Assembly (NCBI RefSeq): GCF_021012795.1
Contig: NZ_VFYU01000020.1
Coordinates: 1-64,000 of the forward strand
Source: Psychrobacter sp. I-STPA10
GTDB taxonomy: Bacteria > Pseudomonadota > Gammaproteobacteria > Pseudomonadales > Moraxellaceae
Length of the DNA: 64,000 nt
Direction: 5' to 3'
How positions within the stretch are numbered: position 1 is the stretch's first letter; the number at the start of each line of letters is the position of its first letter. Below the pieces are notes generated by a model, which saw only the letters and a program-made list of their open reading frames with translations, made no database searches and had not been told where the DNA came from. The position numbers and the translations under genes were made by a program. Positions 1 to 7,918 of the stretch are shown here, piece after piece.

Positions 1-3
1 TCC

Positions 4-1073
4 TTAGATTCAAATAAGAGATGCAACGTTTTAGATAAACGAGAAGAAGAGGTAAGATGTGGCATGTTGCACTTCACTCTTCAACTCCTACATATCGGAA
101 CGTCATGAAACACTACACACATCTTACCTGTGAACAAAGATACCAAATATCAGGCTTATTGCAAACAAAAACATCGATAAGTGAAATAGCCAGAATTATA
201 GGCTGTCACAAATCGACCATAAGTCGAGAGGTAAAACGAAATACAGGGCAACGAGGATATCGACCTGCTCAAGCCCATCGACTAGCAACAGAGCGTAAAG
301 CAAAGAATAACGCAAAGATAACAGGTTTTGGTTGGGCTTATATTGAATATTTATTAACCAACTACTACTCACCCGAACAAATCACAGGGCGATTAAAATT
401 ATTAGGATGGCAAGACGTACCGAGTCATGAATCCATATATCAGCACATCTATGTGGATAAAAAAGCAGGCGGTGAATTATACAAAGTCTTAAGATGTCAA
501 AAGACTTATAGGAAACGAAGCCTACAAGGTCAAGATAGACGAGGCAAAATAGCTAATCGCAGTGATATTACCGAGCGTCCTAGTATCATTGAAGAACGTA
601 GTCGTATAAGTGATTATGAAGGTGATACTGTTGTTGGTAAGGGACATAAAGGTGTATTGGTGACGTTAGTAGATAGAACAACCAGAGAAACTAAAATTAA
701 AGCATTGCCGAATCGTAAAGCTCAGAGAGTAGCTCAAACTTGTATTGATTTACTCAAAACCGAGCAAGCATTAAGCATTACTTTTGACAATGGTAAAGAG
801 TTTGCTGGGCATGAGACAATAGCAACTCAGCTAAATGCTGATGTTTACTTTGCTCAACCTTATCATTCTTGGGAAAGAGGAACTAACGAGAACACGAATG
901 GCTTAATTCGTCAGTTCCTTCCTAAGTCGATGAGATTGGATAATTTATCTGATGAGTTGGTTCAGTCCATTGAGGATAATTTAAACAATCGTCCTAGAAA
1001 GGTGCTAGGTTTTAGAACGCCTCTTGAGGTAAAATCTAGCTTTGGGGGCGTTGCTCTTCATTATTGAATCCAA
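4..1073 (+). mobile_element. IS30-family insertion sequence
   Basis: The element holds one transposase gene between imperfect terminal inverted repeats of about 25 bp. The left repeat is at 4-28 and the right at 1049-1073. On the outward strands they share TTGGATTCAA (TTAGATTCAA on the left) at the outer edge and GCAACG at the inner edge. Only about three bases lie outside the left repeat in this window, so a target duplication cannot be tested; the visible flanks (tcc on the left, gtt on the right) do not match. The right end is 40 bp from the stop codon of the neighbouring ABC1-kinase gene. The exact tips of the element are inferred from the repeat alignment. Confidence 0.85.
105..1067 (+). 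CDS. IS30-family transposase
   Basis: A 320-residue DDE transposase that cuts and joins the ends of its own IS element. The N-terminal third holds an IS30-type helix-turn-helix (SISEIARIIGCHKSTISREV). The catalytic core shows the three acidic residues in the expected contexts: EGDTVVG, FDNGKEF and WERGTNENTNG. The start is set at the ATG at 105 (MKHYTHLT), which matches the usual start of the family. An upstream in-frame ATG at 57 would add 16 residues unlike the family. The frame is intact, so the element may be active. Confidence 0.93.
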   Translation: MKHYTHLTCEQRYQISGLLQTKTSISEIARIIGCHKSTISREVKRNTGQRGYRPAQAHRLATERKAKNNAKITGFGWAYIEYLLTNYYSPEQITGRLKLLGWQDVPSHESIYQHIYVDKKAGGELYKVLRCQKTYRKRSLQGQDRRGKIANRSDITERPSIIEERSRISDYEGDTVVGKGHKGVLVTLVDRTTRETKIKALPNRKAQRVAQTCIDLLKTEQALSITFDNGKEFAGHETIATQLNADVYFAQPYHSWERGTNENTNGLIRQFLPKSMRLDNLSDELVQSIEDNLNNRPRKVLGFRTPLEVKSSFGGVALHY

Positions 1074-1112
1074 GTTCTAAATAAATACGCTTACCTGCAA
1101 TCTCATACTTAA

Positions 1113-2510
1113 TCAGCTTGGTAACATCATCACCCGAGCATCACTAAACATATCCATATCTGGAGCTAAGGTACGCATAAAACGGTCAAAATATAGCATT
1201 TGTTTGGTCAGTAAGGCAAAGTCTCGCGGAAAATGAATCCCATGACGCTTACCGACTTCAACAATCTCTAACATCATTTTATTGAGGTCATCAGCATGTT
1301 GTTTGCTATTGACCGCCTCTCCAGTATTGAATTTATCCTCTTGCATCAATGCCACCAGCATTTTTTCTAAATCTAATGCCAACTGCTTGATATCTACTTG
1401 TTCTTTTTTATGGGTCATACCCATCTTAACCATATTTTGTGCCATAGCATAATAATTACTGTCTTGAAATGCCTGCATCATACCCATACATGCCTGCCAA
1501 CTCTCAGGCGCAAGCTTACCGACGATACCAAAATCAATAAAGCCAATACGCCCATCGGTTAATAACATCAAGTTGCCTGCATGCAAATCTGCATGAAAGC
1601 TATTACACAGCATCAGGCTAGCAAACCACGTATTGATTGTCTGCGTCATAATAGCCGCAGGGTCATTGCAATATTGACGCATGCTGGCTTCATCAATCAT
1701 AGACACACCATGTAAGCGACTCATGGTCAGCACTCGCTTGGTAGTTAACTGCTCGTATACTTGCGGCGCAACCACCTTTTGGTTGCCTGTCACCTGTAAA
1801 AATTGTTGAAAATCACGGATATTTTGTGCCTCAGCAATAAAGTCAGTCTCCGCAAGCATCCGCTGACGAATTTCATCAATAATTGGCGCAATACTGGCAA
1901 AACGCATTGATGGCAGCAATAGTTCAACTACTTTGGTGACCGCATGCAATACGCCTAAATCAGTCTGCATGATGGTCTCAACCTCTGGCTTTTGTACTTT
2001 GAGCACCACCTCTGTGCCATCATGTAATCTTGCCGCATGTACCTGAGCAATGGACGCTGACGCTAATGGCTTAGGGTCAATAAAGGCAAATAAAGAGGAT
2101 AAATTCTCATCCTGAGGGGTCAACTCTTGTTTGAGTACCTGCTCAATATAAGCAAATGGCAGTGGCGTGGTTTGGTCTAAGCAATCTTGAAACGCCAACA
2201 CATACTCACGTGGAAATAGCGACGGCGTACTGGCGATAAACTGACCAATTTTGATATAAGTTGTGCCCAATTGCTCAAACGTCTCTTTGAGTAGCTTAGC
2301 ATCAGGCTTTTCACCTTTTGCCACTCGTAAGGCAGATAACCCTGCCACACTGGCGGTTTGGCGTACTCGGTTTAATACATTAAAAGAATGTTTGAAAATA
2401 TTAGGACGCCGCTTGGTGGTATGCGCTTGCTTATGACTAGATTTGCTAACAGCTGCTTGGCTTATTTCTGAAGAAGTTGCAATTTTACTATGTTGATTAT
2501 ATTTTGGCAT
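1113..2510 (-). CDS. ABC1/AarF (UbiB-type) atypical kinase-like protein
   Basis: A 465-residue member of the UbiB/ABC1/COQ8 protein-kinase-like family, which supports ubiquinone or lipid metabolism. The family signature KIGQ is at 87-90. The Ala-rich loop that replaces the P-loop (ASASIAQVH) is near 150-157, and the nucleotide-contact lysine is K171. The catalytic HADLHAGN is at 306-313 and DFG at 326-328. It lacks the C-terminal membrane helices of E. coli UbiB and is shorter (UbiB is 546 residues), so I do not assign ubiB. It is not beside ubiE or ubiJ. A second ABC1 protein with a different active-site loop lies at 29894-31351. The stop is only 40 bp from the IS30 element, but the frame looks complete. 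Confidence 0.88.
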   Translation of the reverse strand: MPKYNQHSKIATSSEISQAAVSKSSHKQAHTTKRRPNIFKHSFNVLNRVRQTASVAGLSALRVAKGEKPDAKLLKETFEQLGTTYIKIGQFIASTPSLFPREYVLAFQDCLDQTTPLPFAYIEQVLKQELTPQDENLSSLFAFIDPKPLASASIAQVHAARLHDGTEVVLKVQKPEVETIMQTDLGVLHAVTKVVELLLPSMRFASIAPIIDEIRQRMLAETDFIAEAQNIRDFQQFLQVTGNQKVVAPQVYEQLTTKRVLTMSRLHGVSMIDEASMRQYCNDPAAIMTQTINTWFASLMLCNSFHADLHAGNLMLLTDGRIGFIDFGIVGKLAPESWQACMGMMQAFQDSNYYAMAQNMVKMGMTHKKEQVDIKQLALDLEKMLVALMQEDKFNTGEAVNSKQHADDLNKMMLEIVEVGKRHGIHFPRDFALLTKQMLYFDRFMRTLAPDMDMFSDARVMMLPS

Positions 2511-2592
2511 GGCTCACAAATAAATACGAATAATTAAAAGAAAAAGAGTGAATTAGAGACAAGAGCAGTGAAGTAATCAATGAGGTTTCATA

Positions 2593-3456
2593 TCAACTGC
2601 AAATCGGACATGCTTTATCTTGCTGATAGCGTATCAAACGCTGACTCATGCGCTTACCATCCCACAAAAGCAATTGGCTTGTCAGTGGATTTCTCGTTAA
2701 TCCCAGATATTGCAACGCTGCATTGGCTTGTAAACTTGCCATCACTGCGGTGGTACTGGCAAGCACACCTGAGTTAGTACAGTTTTGCGTCCCTACTTCT
2801 GCATCGGTAGTATCAGTAGTGCTGCCAAAAACACAATGATAGCAACCTGTCTGTTTTTGTGGCTCATACAGTGCTAATTGTCCTGTCATCGCAATGGCAG
2901 AAGCAGATAATAACGGAACGTGATGGCTGACACTAAGCCGATTCAGCAAATCCCGAGTGGCAAAATTATCACTGCAATCCAGTATTAAATCTGGGCAGCA
3001 TGTCTCAGATAAGTGTAATAAGATTTTGGCATTATCCCTATTTATGCGCGCAATATCATAGCTGACGCTAATAAGCTCATTGATTTGTGCCAAACGCTGC
3101 TGGGCAACTTTTGCTTTTGGCTGCCCCACATCATAAGCAGTAAATAACGTCTGTCGCTGCAAATTACTTAATTCAATCACATCATCATCAATGATATGAA
3201 TATGCCCCACCCCTGCCCTTGCCAACGTCTCAGAAACAGGACAACCTAGACCTCCTGCTCCTAATATCACCACTTGGCTATTTTTAAGCCTTATCTGGGC
3301 ATCTATATCCCAACCCTCAAGCAGTATTTGGCGTGAATAGCGCAGCAGCTCAGCATCGGTTAATCGCATCTTGTCATTAGCCATTTCATCACTAGCAATG
3401 ATATTACAATTATTCATAGGCTCAATCGTCGCCGCCATTTTAAAATCATCAGTCAT
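2593..3456 (-). CDS. moeB: MoeB/ThiF/HesA-family sulfur-carrier adenylyltransferase
   Basis: An E1-like enzyme that adenylylates the C-terminal glycine of a small sulfur carrier (MoaD or ThiS) in molybdopterin or thiamine synthesis. The conserved block starts at LTDAELLRYSRQILLEG. It contains the nucleotide loop GAGGLG, the NLQRQ arginine, GQPKAKVA and LDCSDN. Zinc cysteine pairs are visible at CYHC and in the C-terminal CPIC. No moa, moe or thi gene is adjacent, so MoeB versus ThiF is not settled by context. The start is uncertain. The ATG at 3456 gives about 30 unconserved residues, and ATGs at 3384 or 3369 would place the start nearer that of E. coli MoeB. Confidence 0.85.
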   Translation of the reverse strand: MTDDFKMAATIEPMNNCNIIASDEMANDKMRLTDAELLRYSRQILLEGWDIDAQIRLKNSQVVILGAGGLGCPVSETLARAGVGHIHIIDDDVIELSNLQRQTLFTAYDVGQPKAKVAQQRLAQINELISVSYDIARINRDNAKILLHLSETCCPDLILDCSDNFATRDLLNRLSVSHHVPLLSASAIAMTGQLALYEPQKQTGCYHCVFGSTTDTTDAEVGTQNCTNSGVLASTTAVMASLQANAALQYLGLTRNPLTSQLLLWDGKRMSQRLIRYQQDKACPICS

Positions 3457-3508
3457 TATGTGCTCATTACAAGATGACAATCATACTCATTTAATATGGA
3501 CTATTTAG

Positions 3509-4543
3509 CTAGTCATGGTTGAACTTTAACTTAGCCCGTACAATACCATGATCTGAAACCCGCTGCTGATAATCCCATTTTAGATGATCATTAAAATAAT
3601 CCACCCGCTCAACTTCACCGAGTGAAAATTTGCTGTCTAACAAAAACTCTTCGGAGACAAATAACTGATCAATCACTTCAGGCATACCTTGATATAAATG
3701 CGTATATGCCACATCTTTCATCCAGCCATAGCTGGTCTGCACCCGAGCAGCATCAAATAACGCCATATCCCGCATGGTTTTATCATAGATTACCTCGCTG
3801 GTCTCAGCCATGAGCTGTGTGGTCACACTGTCGGTCACATCATTCATATCACCCAACAACACTAACGGGTGATTGGTATGGCGTAAGGTATTAATAATAA
3901 ATAATCGCAATGCCGCTGCTTCGGCGGCACGCATACAAAGGCTACGCAATTTTGCTCTGACACGGATATTTGGATCCGCATAATCTTCTAAACGATTGCC
4001 GTTAGCATCACGCAAATAATGTGGACGCTTACTTTTTAGATGTGCAGTAATCACCGTCAAAGGCTGCCCATATACCAAAAAAGTCGCTACTAATGGGGGG
4101 CGGTTAAACCGCTCATACAGCCCTTCATCAGGAATGGTAACCACCGCTAGAGGATCAAACTGCTCTAATACCTGCCAATCCACCACTTCAAACCGACTTA
4201 GCAAACCCACAGCAGGGGTATCTTGCGCCCCTTTTCCTTGAGTATAAGGACTGTTCGCTTGATTACTCGCCAGTGGACACAACACCTGTGAGGAAGTAAA
4301 ACCCAACCGCTGCGCTAATGCCACTAATGCCTCTTCGTCCCATACCTCTTGGGTAGCAATGATATCAGCTTTGGCATGGCTTAATAAATCTGCCAATCCT
4401 GTTACTTTTTGCTGATATTGAGCCTGAGTATAAACGGCTGCATTAGGATAAAACATGCGCTCAGGCAAGGCAAAATTTAACAAATTACTGGTGGCAATAT
4501 AAAAGCTTTTATCTTGTTTATTAGAATGTGGCATAGTAATCAT
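3509..4543 (-). CDS. Endonuclease/exonuclease/phosphatase (EEP) family protein
   Basis: A 344-residue protein of the DNase I-like EEP fold, a metal-dependent phosphodiesterase family that includes nucleases, phospholipases and sphingomyelinases. The diagnostic blocks are in order: an N-terminal TSNLLNFA strand, the metal-binding glutamate in TQEVWDEE, the catalytic histidine region TVITAHLKSKRPHY, GDMNDV in the middle, and the final SDHG. There is no signal peptide, so it is probably cytoplasmic. The closest subtype is hydrolases that recognise a bulky soluble or membrane phosphodiester, but the substrate cannot be read from the sequence. A terminator lies just upstream of its start, so it is transcribed separately from 4703-5233. 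Confidence 0.8.
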   Translation of the reverse strand: MITMPHSNKQDKSFYIATSNLLNFALPERMFYPNAAVYTQAQYQQKVTGLADLLSHAKADIIATQEVWDEEALVALAQRLGFTSSQVLCPLASNQANSPYTQGKGAQDTPAVGLLSRFEVVDWQVLEQFDPLAVVTIPDEGLYERFNRPPLVATFLVYGQPLTVITAHLKSKRPHYLRDANGNRLEDYADPNIRVRAKLRSLCMRAAEAAALRLFIINTLRHTNHPLVLLGDMNDVTDSVTTQLMAETSEVIYDKTMRDMALFDAARVQTSYGWMKDVAYTHLYQGMPEVIDQLFVSEEFLLDSKFSLGEVERVDYFNDHLKWDYQQRVSDHGIVRAKLKFNHD

Positions 4544-4582
4544 TTCAGTCCAAAGGCTAAAGGGTGAGCAAAATTATACAAT

Positions 4583-4616
4583 AAAAAAGCTCCCAATATT
4601 GATTGAGAGCTTTTTT
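4583..4616 (-). terminator. Rho-independent terminator after the glycine-zipper gene
   Basis: A 10-bp perfect stem (AAAAAAGCTC paired with GAGCTTTTTT) with a 14-nt loop. It is symmetrical in A/T tails and could act in both directions. On the minus strand it follows the gene at 4703-5233. Confidence 0.8.
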
Positions 4617-4702
4617 ATCATAAAATGCTTAATAAGCAGCATGGTTGGCTTAATAGCTCATTCTAGTAGTTAACTATCTAACTAATTAGCCATTAATTTA
4701 GC

Positions 4703-5233
4703 TTATTTTTTAACATGGCGATCGGTGACACGATCCCAAGCATCTTTAGTGGCATGTTTGGCTTCTTCCCATGCTAGACGAGATTCGCCTTTTACTTCTT
4801 CCCAAGATTTTTTAAGCTCTGACTCATGCTCTTCAAAAGTGGCATTTTCAGGATAACGATGACGATTCGCATAACCTACTGCATAAGCTGGGTGGTAATC
4901 ACGGTCAAAATCATGCTCTGCTTTGTAATAAGGAGCGCTTGCATACTCTGCACGCCAGTACTCTTCTTCGCGAGTAGGATCAATGGCTTCACCTGCTGCA
5001 TGACCTGCACCACCACCAACGATCGCACCAATTGCGCCACCAATCAAAGTACCCAATGGGCCTGCAACTGAACCAATGGCTGCACCAGCCGCTGCACCAC
5101 CAACACCACCGACAGCAGTTCCTACTGGATGTGATCCTGGCTCACCAGTGATGGGATCTGCATTTAAATCTTCTTTTGTTTCGTGAGACATATTTTTAAC
5201 AACTTTGCGGTCAATATTGTCATGGTCACTCAT
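4703..5233 (-). CDS. Glycine-zipper domain protein, probable stress or envelope protein
   Basis: A 176-residue protein of unknown function. Residues about 37-83 form a Gly/Ala-rich glycine zipper (repeats such as GGVGGAAAG and GGAIGAIVGG), which in this family inserts into or stacks on membranes. There is no signal peptide. The flanks are hydrophilic: an acidic N-terminus, then a Tyr/His-rich stretch with EYWRAEY and DYHPAYAVGY. The C-terminus is a charged amphipathic helix of Trp-Glu-Glu and Trp-Asp repeats (SWEEVKGE, AWEEAKHAT, AWDRVTD). The start is supported by AAGGAAT upstream. The gene is monocistronic with its own terminator. Confidence 0.75.
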   Translation of the reverse strand: MSDHDNIDRKVVKNMSHETKEDLNADPITGEPGSHPVGTAVGGVGGAAAGAAIGSVAGPLGTLIGGAIGAIVGGGAGHAAGEAIDPTREEEYWRAEYASAPYYKAEHDFDRDYHPAYAVGYANRHRYPENATFEEHESELKKSWEEVKGESRLAWEEAKHATKDAWDRVTDRHVKK

Positions 5234-5572
5234 ATCATTATTCCTTAATATTGTTAGTTAATTTCATTGTGATAAGTTTTTTACTTTACTACCTTGCTTG
5301 CAATGTTAACAATGCCACTCCAATTAATTGTGTCACTGTTTATTATTTGCAACCTTGTAATGTCATTAAAATATTATATTTATCACCATTAAAATATATC
5401 AGTCATAAACATTCATTACAAGTTGTATTCAATCATAAAAAGATAGTAGCTGAAGTGGTAGGCAGTTTTTGTTAAATTCTTCTATAACTGTTAAGACTTA
5501 AGTTACAAGATGTAAATATTGTTAGTGATATAGAGTGGTTTAGCCCATCTATGATTGCTTAAAACTTACAAC
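5234..5572. other. AT-rich intergenic stretch, no gene seen
   Basis: Between two leftward genes, very AT-rich. It must hold the promoter of 4703-5233. An open frame at 5251-5475 on the plus strand has no ribosome-binding site and a composition like non-coding DNA, so I do not call it. Confidence 0.5.
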
Positions 5573-7258
5573 TCAATGGCTATCTTGATTTGATGTAATA
5601 CTTTTGGTAATGGCTGTCTGCCACTTTTGTAAATGATGCTCTCGACTGGCAGTGTCCATCTTTGGCTCAAATGCCTTTTGTAATCGCCATGACTCAGTGA
5701 TGATCCGCTCATCATATAAGCCACTGGCAATGCCTGCCAGCAAGGCAGCACCTTTAGCGGTCACTTCGGTCACTACAGGGCGCAACACAGGAACTTGTAG
5801 CAAATCTGCTTGAAACTGCATCAATAAATCATTATTGGCAGCTCCCCCATCAACACGTAACTCGGTTAATGACGTTGGCGCATCTTTTTGCATCGCTATC
5901 AATACATCATAAGTTTGAAAGGCAATGGCTTCTAAAGCTGCTCTGGCAATATGTGCTTTTGTTGTTCCTCTAGTCATACCACTAATGCTTGCTTTAGCAT
6001 CAGGACACCAATAAGGTGCACCAAGCCCTGTAAAGGCAGGTAATAAAACCACCTCTTCACTACTATCAACTTGCCTTGCCAAAGTTTCCACAGCCTCGCT
6101 GTTGTCAATAATTCCCAAATTATCACGCAGCCATTGAATAATTGCCCCTGCCATAAACACACTGCCCTCTAGCGCATAACTGGTGTGACGAGATGGTTTT
6201 ATCAATCCATGCCGACTCACCGTTTTACTGGCACTTTTACCCACATTAATCAGGCGATCCAAAGCAGATAGACTGTTATTGTTATGGGTGTTAGAACTTA
6301 TCAACGCTGCATCACCCCCTACAGAGGGAGCATTTGCCATCGCAGATAGTTGTCCTCGTCGCTGCCATGCGACGGTTGTTAATAACTGATGCTGACTAAA
6401 CTGTGGCTCATATCCTGTATTCATCAACATAAAACACCCTGTTCCATAGGTGTTTTTTGCCATACCCGCTTGGGTACAACCTTGTCCAAATAATGCCGCT
6501 TGCTGATCACCAAGTACGGCTTTAATCGGAATTTGTTTGGCAAATAATCCTGTTTTTGTTTTACCAAAATCACCATCTGAAGGCAACACTGTGGGCAATA
6601 AACTGGCAGGAATATCAAACTGTTTTAGTAGGGTATCCGACCACTGTAGGCTATTAATATCTAGCAACAGCGTTCGAGAAGCATTGGTCACATCAATGAC
6701 ATGCTCTCCCCCAGTAAGTTTAAATACCAACCAACTATCAATCGTACCAAAAGCCAACTCCCCTGCTAATGCCTGCTGTCGTAGCTTGGGATACTGCTGC
6801 AAAAGCCAAAAAATTTTACTGGCACTAAAATAAGGATCCAGACGTAACCCTGTCATTTTCTGTAAATCAAAATCCGCCATAATATGGTGCTGCTGTTGAT
6901 TTTGCAGGCGGCTGTGCTGCTCATCACACCATGCTTTGGTACGGCGATCTTGCCATACAATGGCAGGGGCTACTGGCAAACCTGTTTTTTTGTGCCACAG
7001 CACTGTGGTTTCACGCTGATTGGTAATGGCAATACTACTAATATCTGTTGCTAATAATCCTGCTTGTAAGATGGCATTATGTGCACAGCTAATTTGTGTG
7101 TGCCAAATTTGCATTGCATCTTGCTCAACATATCCTGACTTTGGGGTTGATAAATTAATTGGCTGCTGTGCCATGTGCACAAGCTCTGCCTTATCATTAA
7201 AAATAATGGCACGGCTCGACGTGGTGCCTTGATCAAATGCCAATACATATCCTGCCAT
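5573..7258 (-). CDS. glpK: Glycerol kinase with an internal insertion
   Basis: ATP-dependent phosphorylation of glycerol to sn-glycerol 3-phosphate in the cytoplasm. The FGGY-kinase features are clear: N-terminal AFDQGTTSSRAI, the TNQRETT and WQDRRT substrate region, GDQQAALFGQG, GTGCFMLMNTG, ALEGSVFMAGA, and the ADP-binding VDGGAANNDLLMQFQAD. At 561 residues it is about 60 longer than E. coli GlpK (502). The excess lies between TTVA and YALEG, roughly residues 298-360, where E. coli has only 7-8 residues. That segment is rich in Ser, Asn, His and Arg. GAGG precedes the ATG at 7258. No glpF, glpD or glpR is nearby. Confidence 0.95.
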   Translation of the reverse strand: MAGYVLAFDQGTTSSRAIIFNDKAELVHMAQQPINLSTPKSGYVEQDAMQIWHTQISCAHNAILQAGLLATDISSIAITNQRETTVLWHKKTGLPVAPAIVWQDRRTKAWCDEQHSRLQNQQQHHIMADFDLQKMTGLRLDPYFSASKIFWLLQQYPKLRQQALAGELAFGTIDSWLVFKLTGGEHVIDVTNASRTLLLDINSLQWSDTLLKQFDIPASLLPTVLPSDGDFGKTKTGLFAKQIPIKAVLGDQQAALFGQGCTQAGMAKNTYGTGCFMLMNTGYEPQFSQHQLLTTVAWQRRGQLSAMANAPSVGGDAALISSNTHNNNSLSALDRLINVGKSASKTVSRHGLIKPSRHTSYALEGSVFMAGAIIQWLRDNLGIIDNSEAVETLARQVDSSEEVVLLPAFTGLGAPYWCPDAKASISGMTRGTTKAHIARAALEAIAFQTYDVLIAMQKDAPTSLTELRVDGGAANNDLLMQFQADLLQVPVLRPVVTEVTAKGAALLAGIASGLYDERIITESWRLQKAFEPKMDTASREHHLQKWQTAITKSITSNQDSH

Positions 7259-7918
7259 GGTGCTGTCCTCTTAATCGTTTTTATTTTCTTATTTTTACAC
7301 AGAATAAATCATATTATGCTGCTACTAACAGTTGTGAAAAATTTTGTGACAGCAATTAAAGTCCTGCTTTTATTGCTATTTATCCACATCGCCATTTGCT
7401 AAAATTTTGTTGGCTAATAGGTACTATTAAGTTTGCTTATAATAAATGGTTTAATATTGTCAATATATATCTATGGTCGAATATAACACCCTTTAGCTAT
7501 ATAGCAATATTTTCATTGCCCTGATTATGGTAGGATATATGCTTCGTGCAAGGAAGCAGCATGCAATATATATGCACTATGATCAACAATCATAATGGAT
7601 TATGCCTGATACACTGTGAGTGTTTGGCGCAAACGATGACCTAACTGTCATCATAATTTGGCATTATCTTTTAGTATATTTAAGTCATGTATGATAAATA
7701 TCTATAAACATACACATCTTGTACGCCTAGTATTGTGAACCCTGTCACAGTGTAAGCAACTACTGTGACAACAAATACTTGTTACACCGAATACTTTTAA
7801 GTCCATTGACTTAACCCAATACCAACACCCTTTATACCCTAACAGGTTTGCCTTTGTTTCAGCCCATTTTGATTCAAATGCACTGACCTGTTTTACTTAG
7901 TTTTTATGTGGTATTAAT
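7259..7918. other. 660-bp divergent intergenic region (glpK / export operon)
   Basis: AT-rich, with no credible ORF. It separates the leftward glpK from the rightward export operon and so holds both promoters. Besides the dyad at 7744-7769 it contains TATGAT-N5-ATCATA at 7578-7594 and short hairpins around 7540-7576. I could not place a convincing -35/-10 pair. Confidence 0.5.
7744..7769. promoter_or_regulatory. Perfect inverted repeat, candidate operator of the export operon
   Basis: GTCACAGT and ACTGTGAC are perfect complements separated by 10 nt, a 26-bp dyad with two-turn spacing typical of a dimeric regulator. It lies 150 bp upstream of the TolC-type gene. It has no T-tract, so it is not a terminator. 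No regulator gene is adjacent, so the binding protein is unknown. Confidence 0.45.

Noticed and set aside
5251-5475. Open frame of 74 codons in the gap upstream of the glycine-zipper gene
   Set aside because: No ribosome-binding site, strongly AT-rich, protein without recognisable features. It fits random open sequence.
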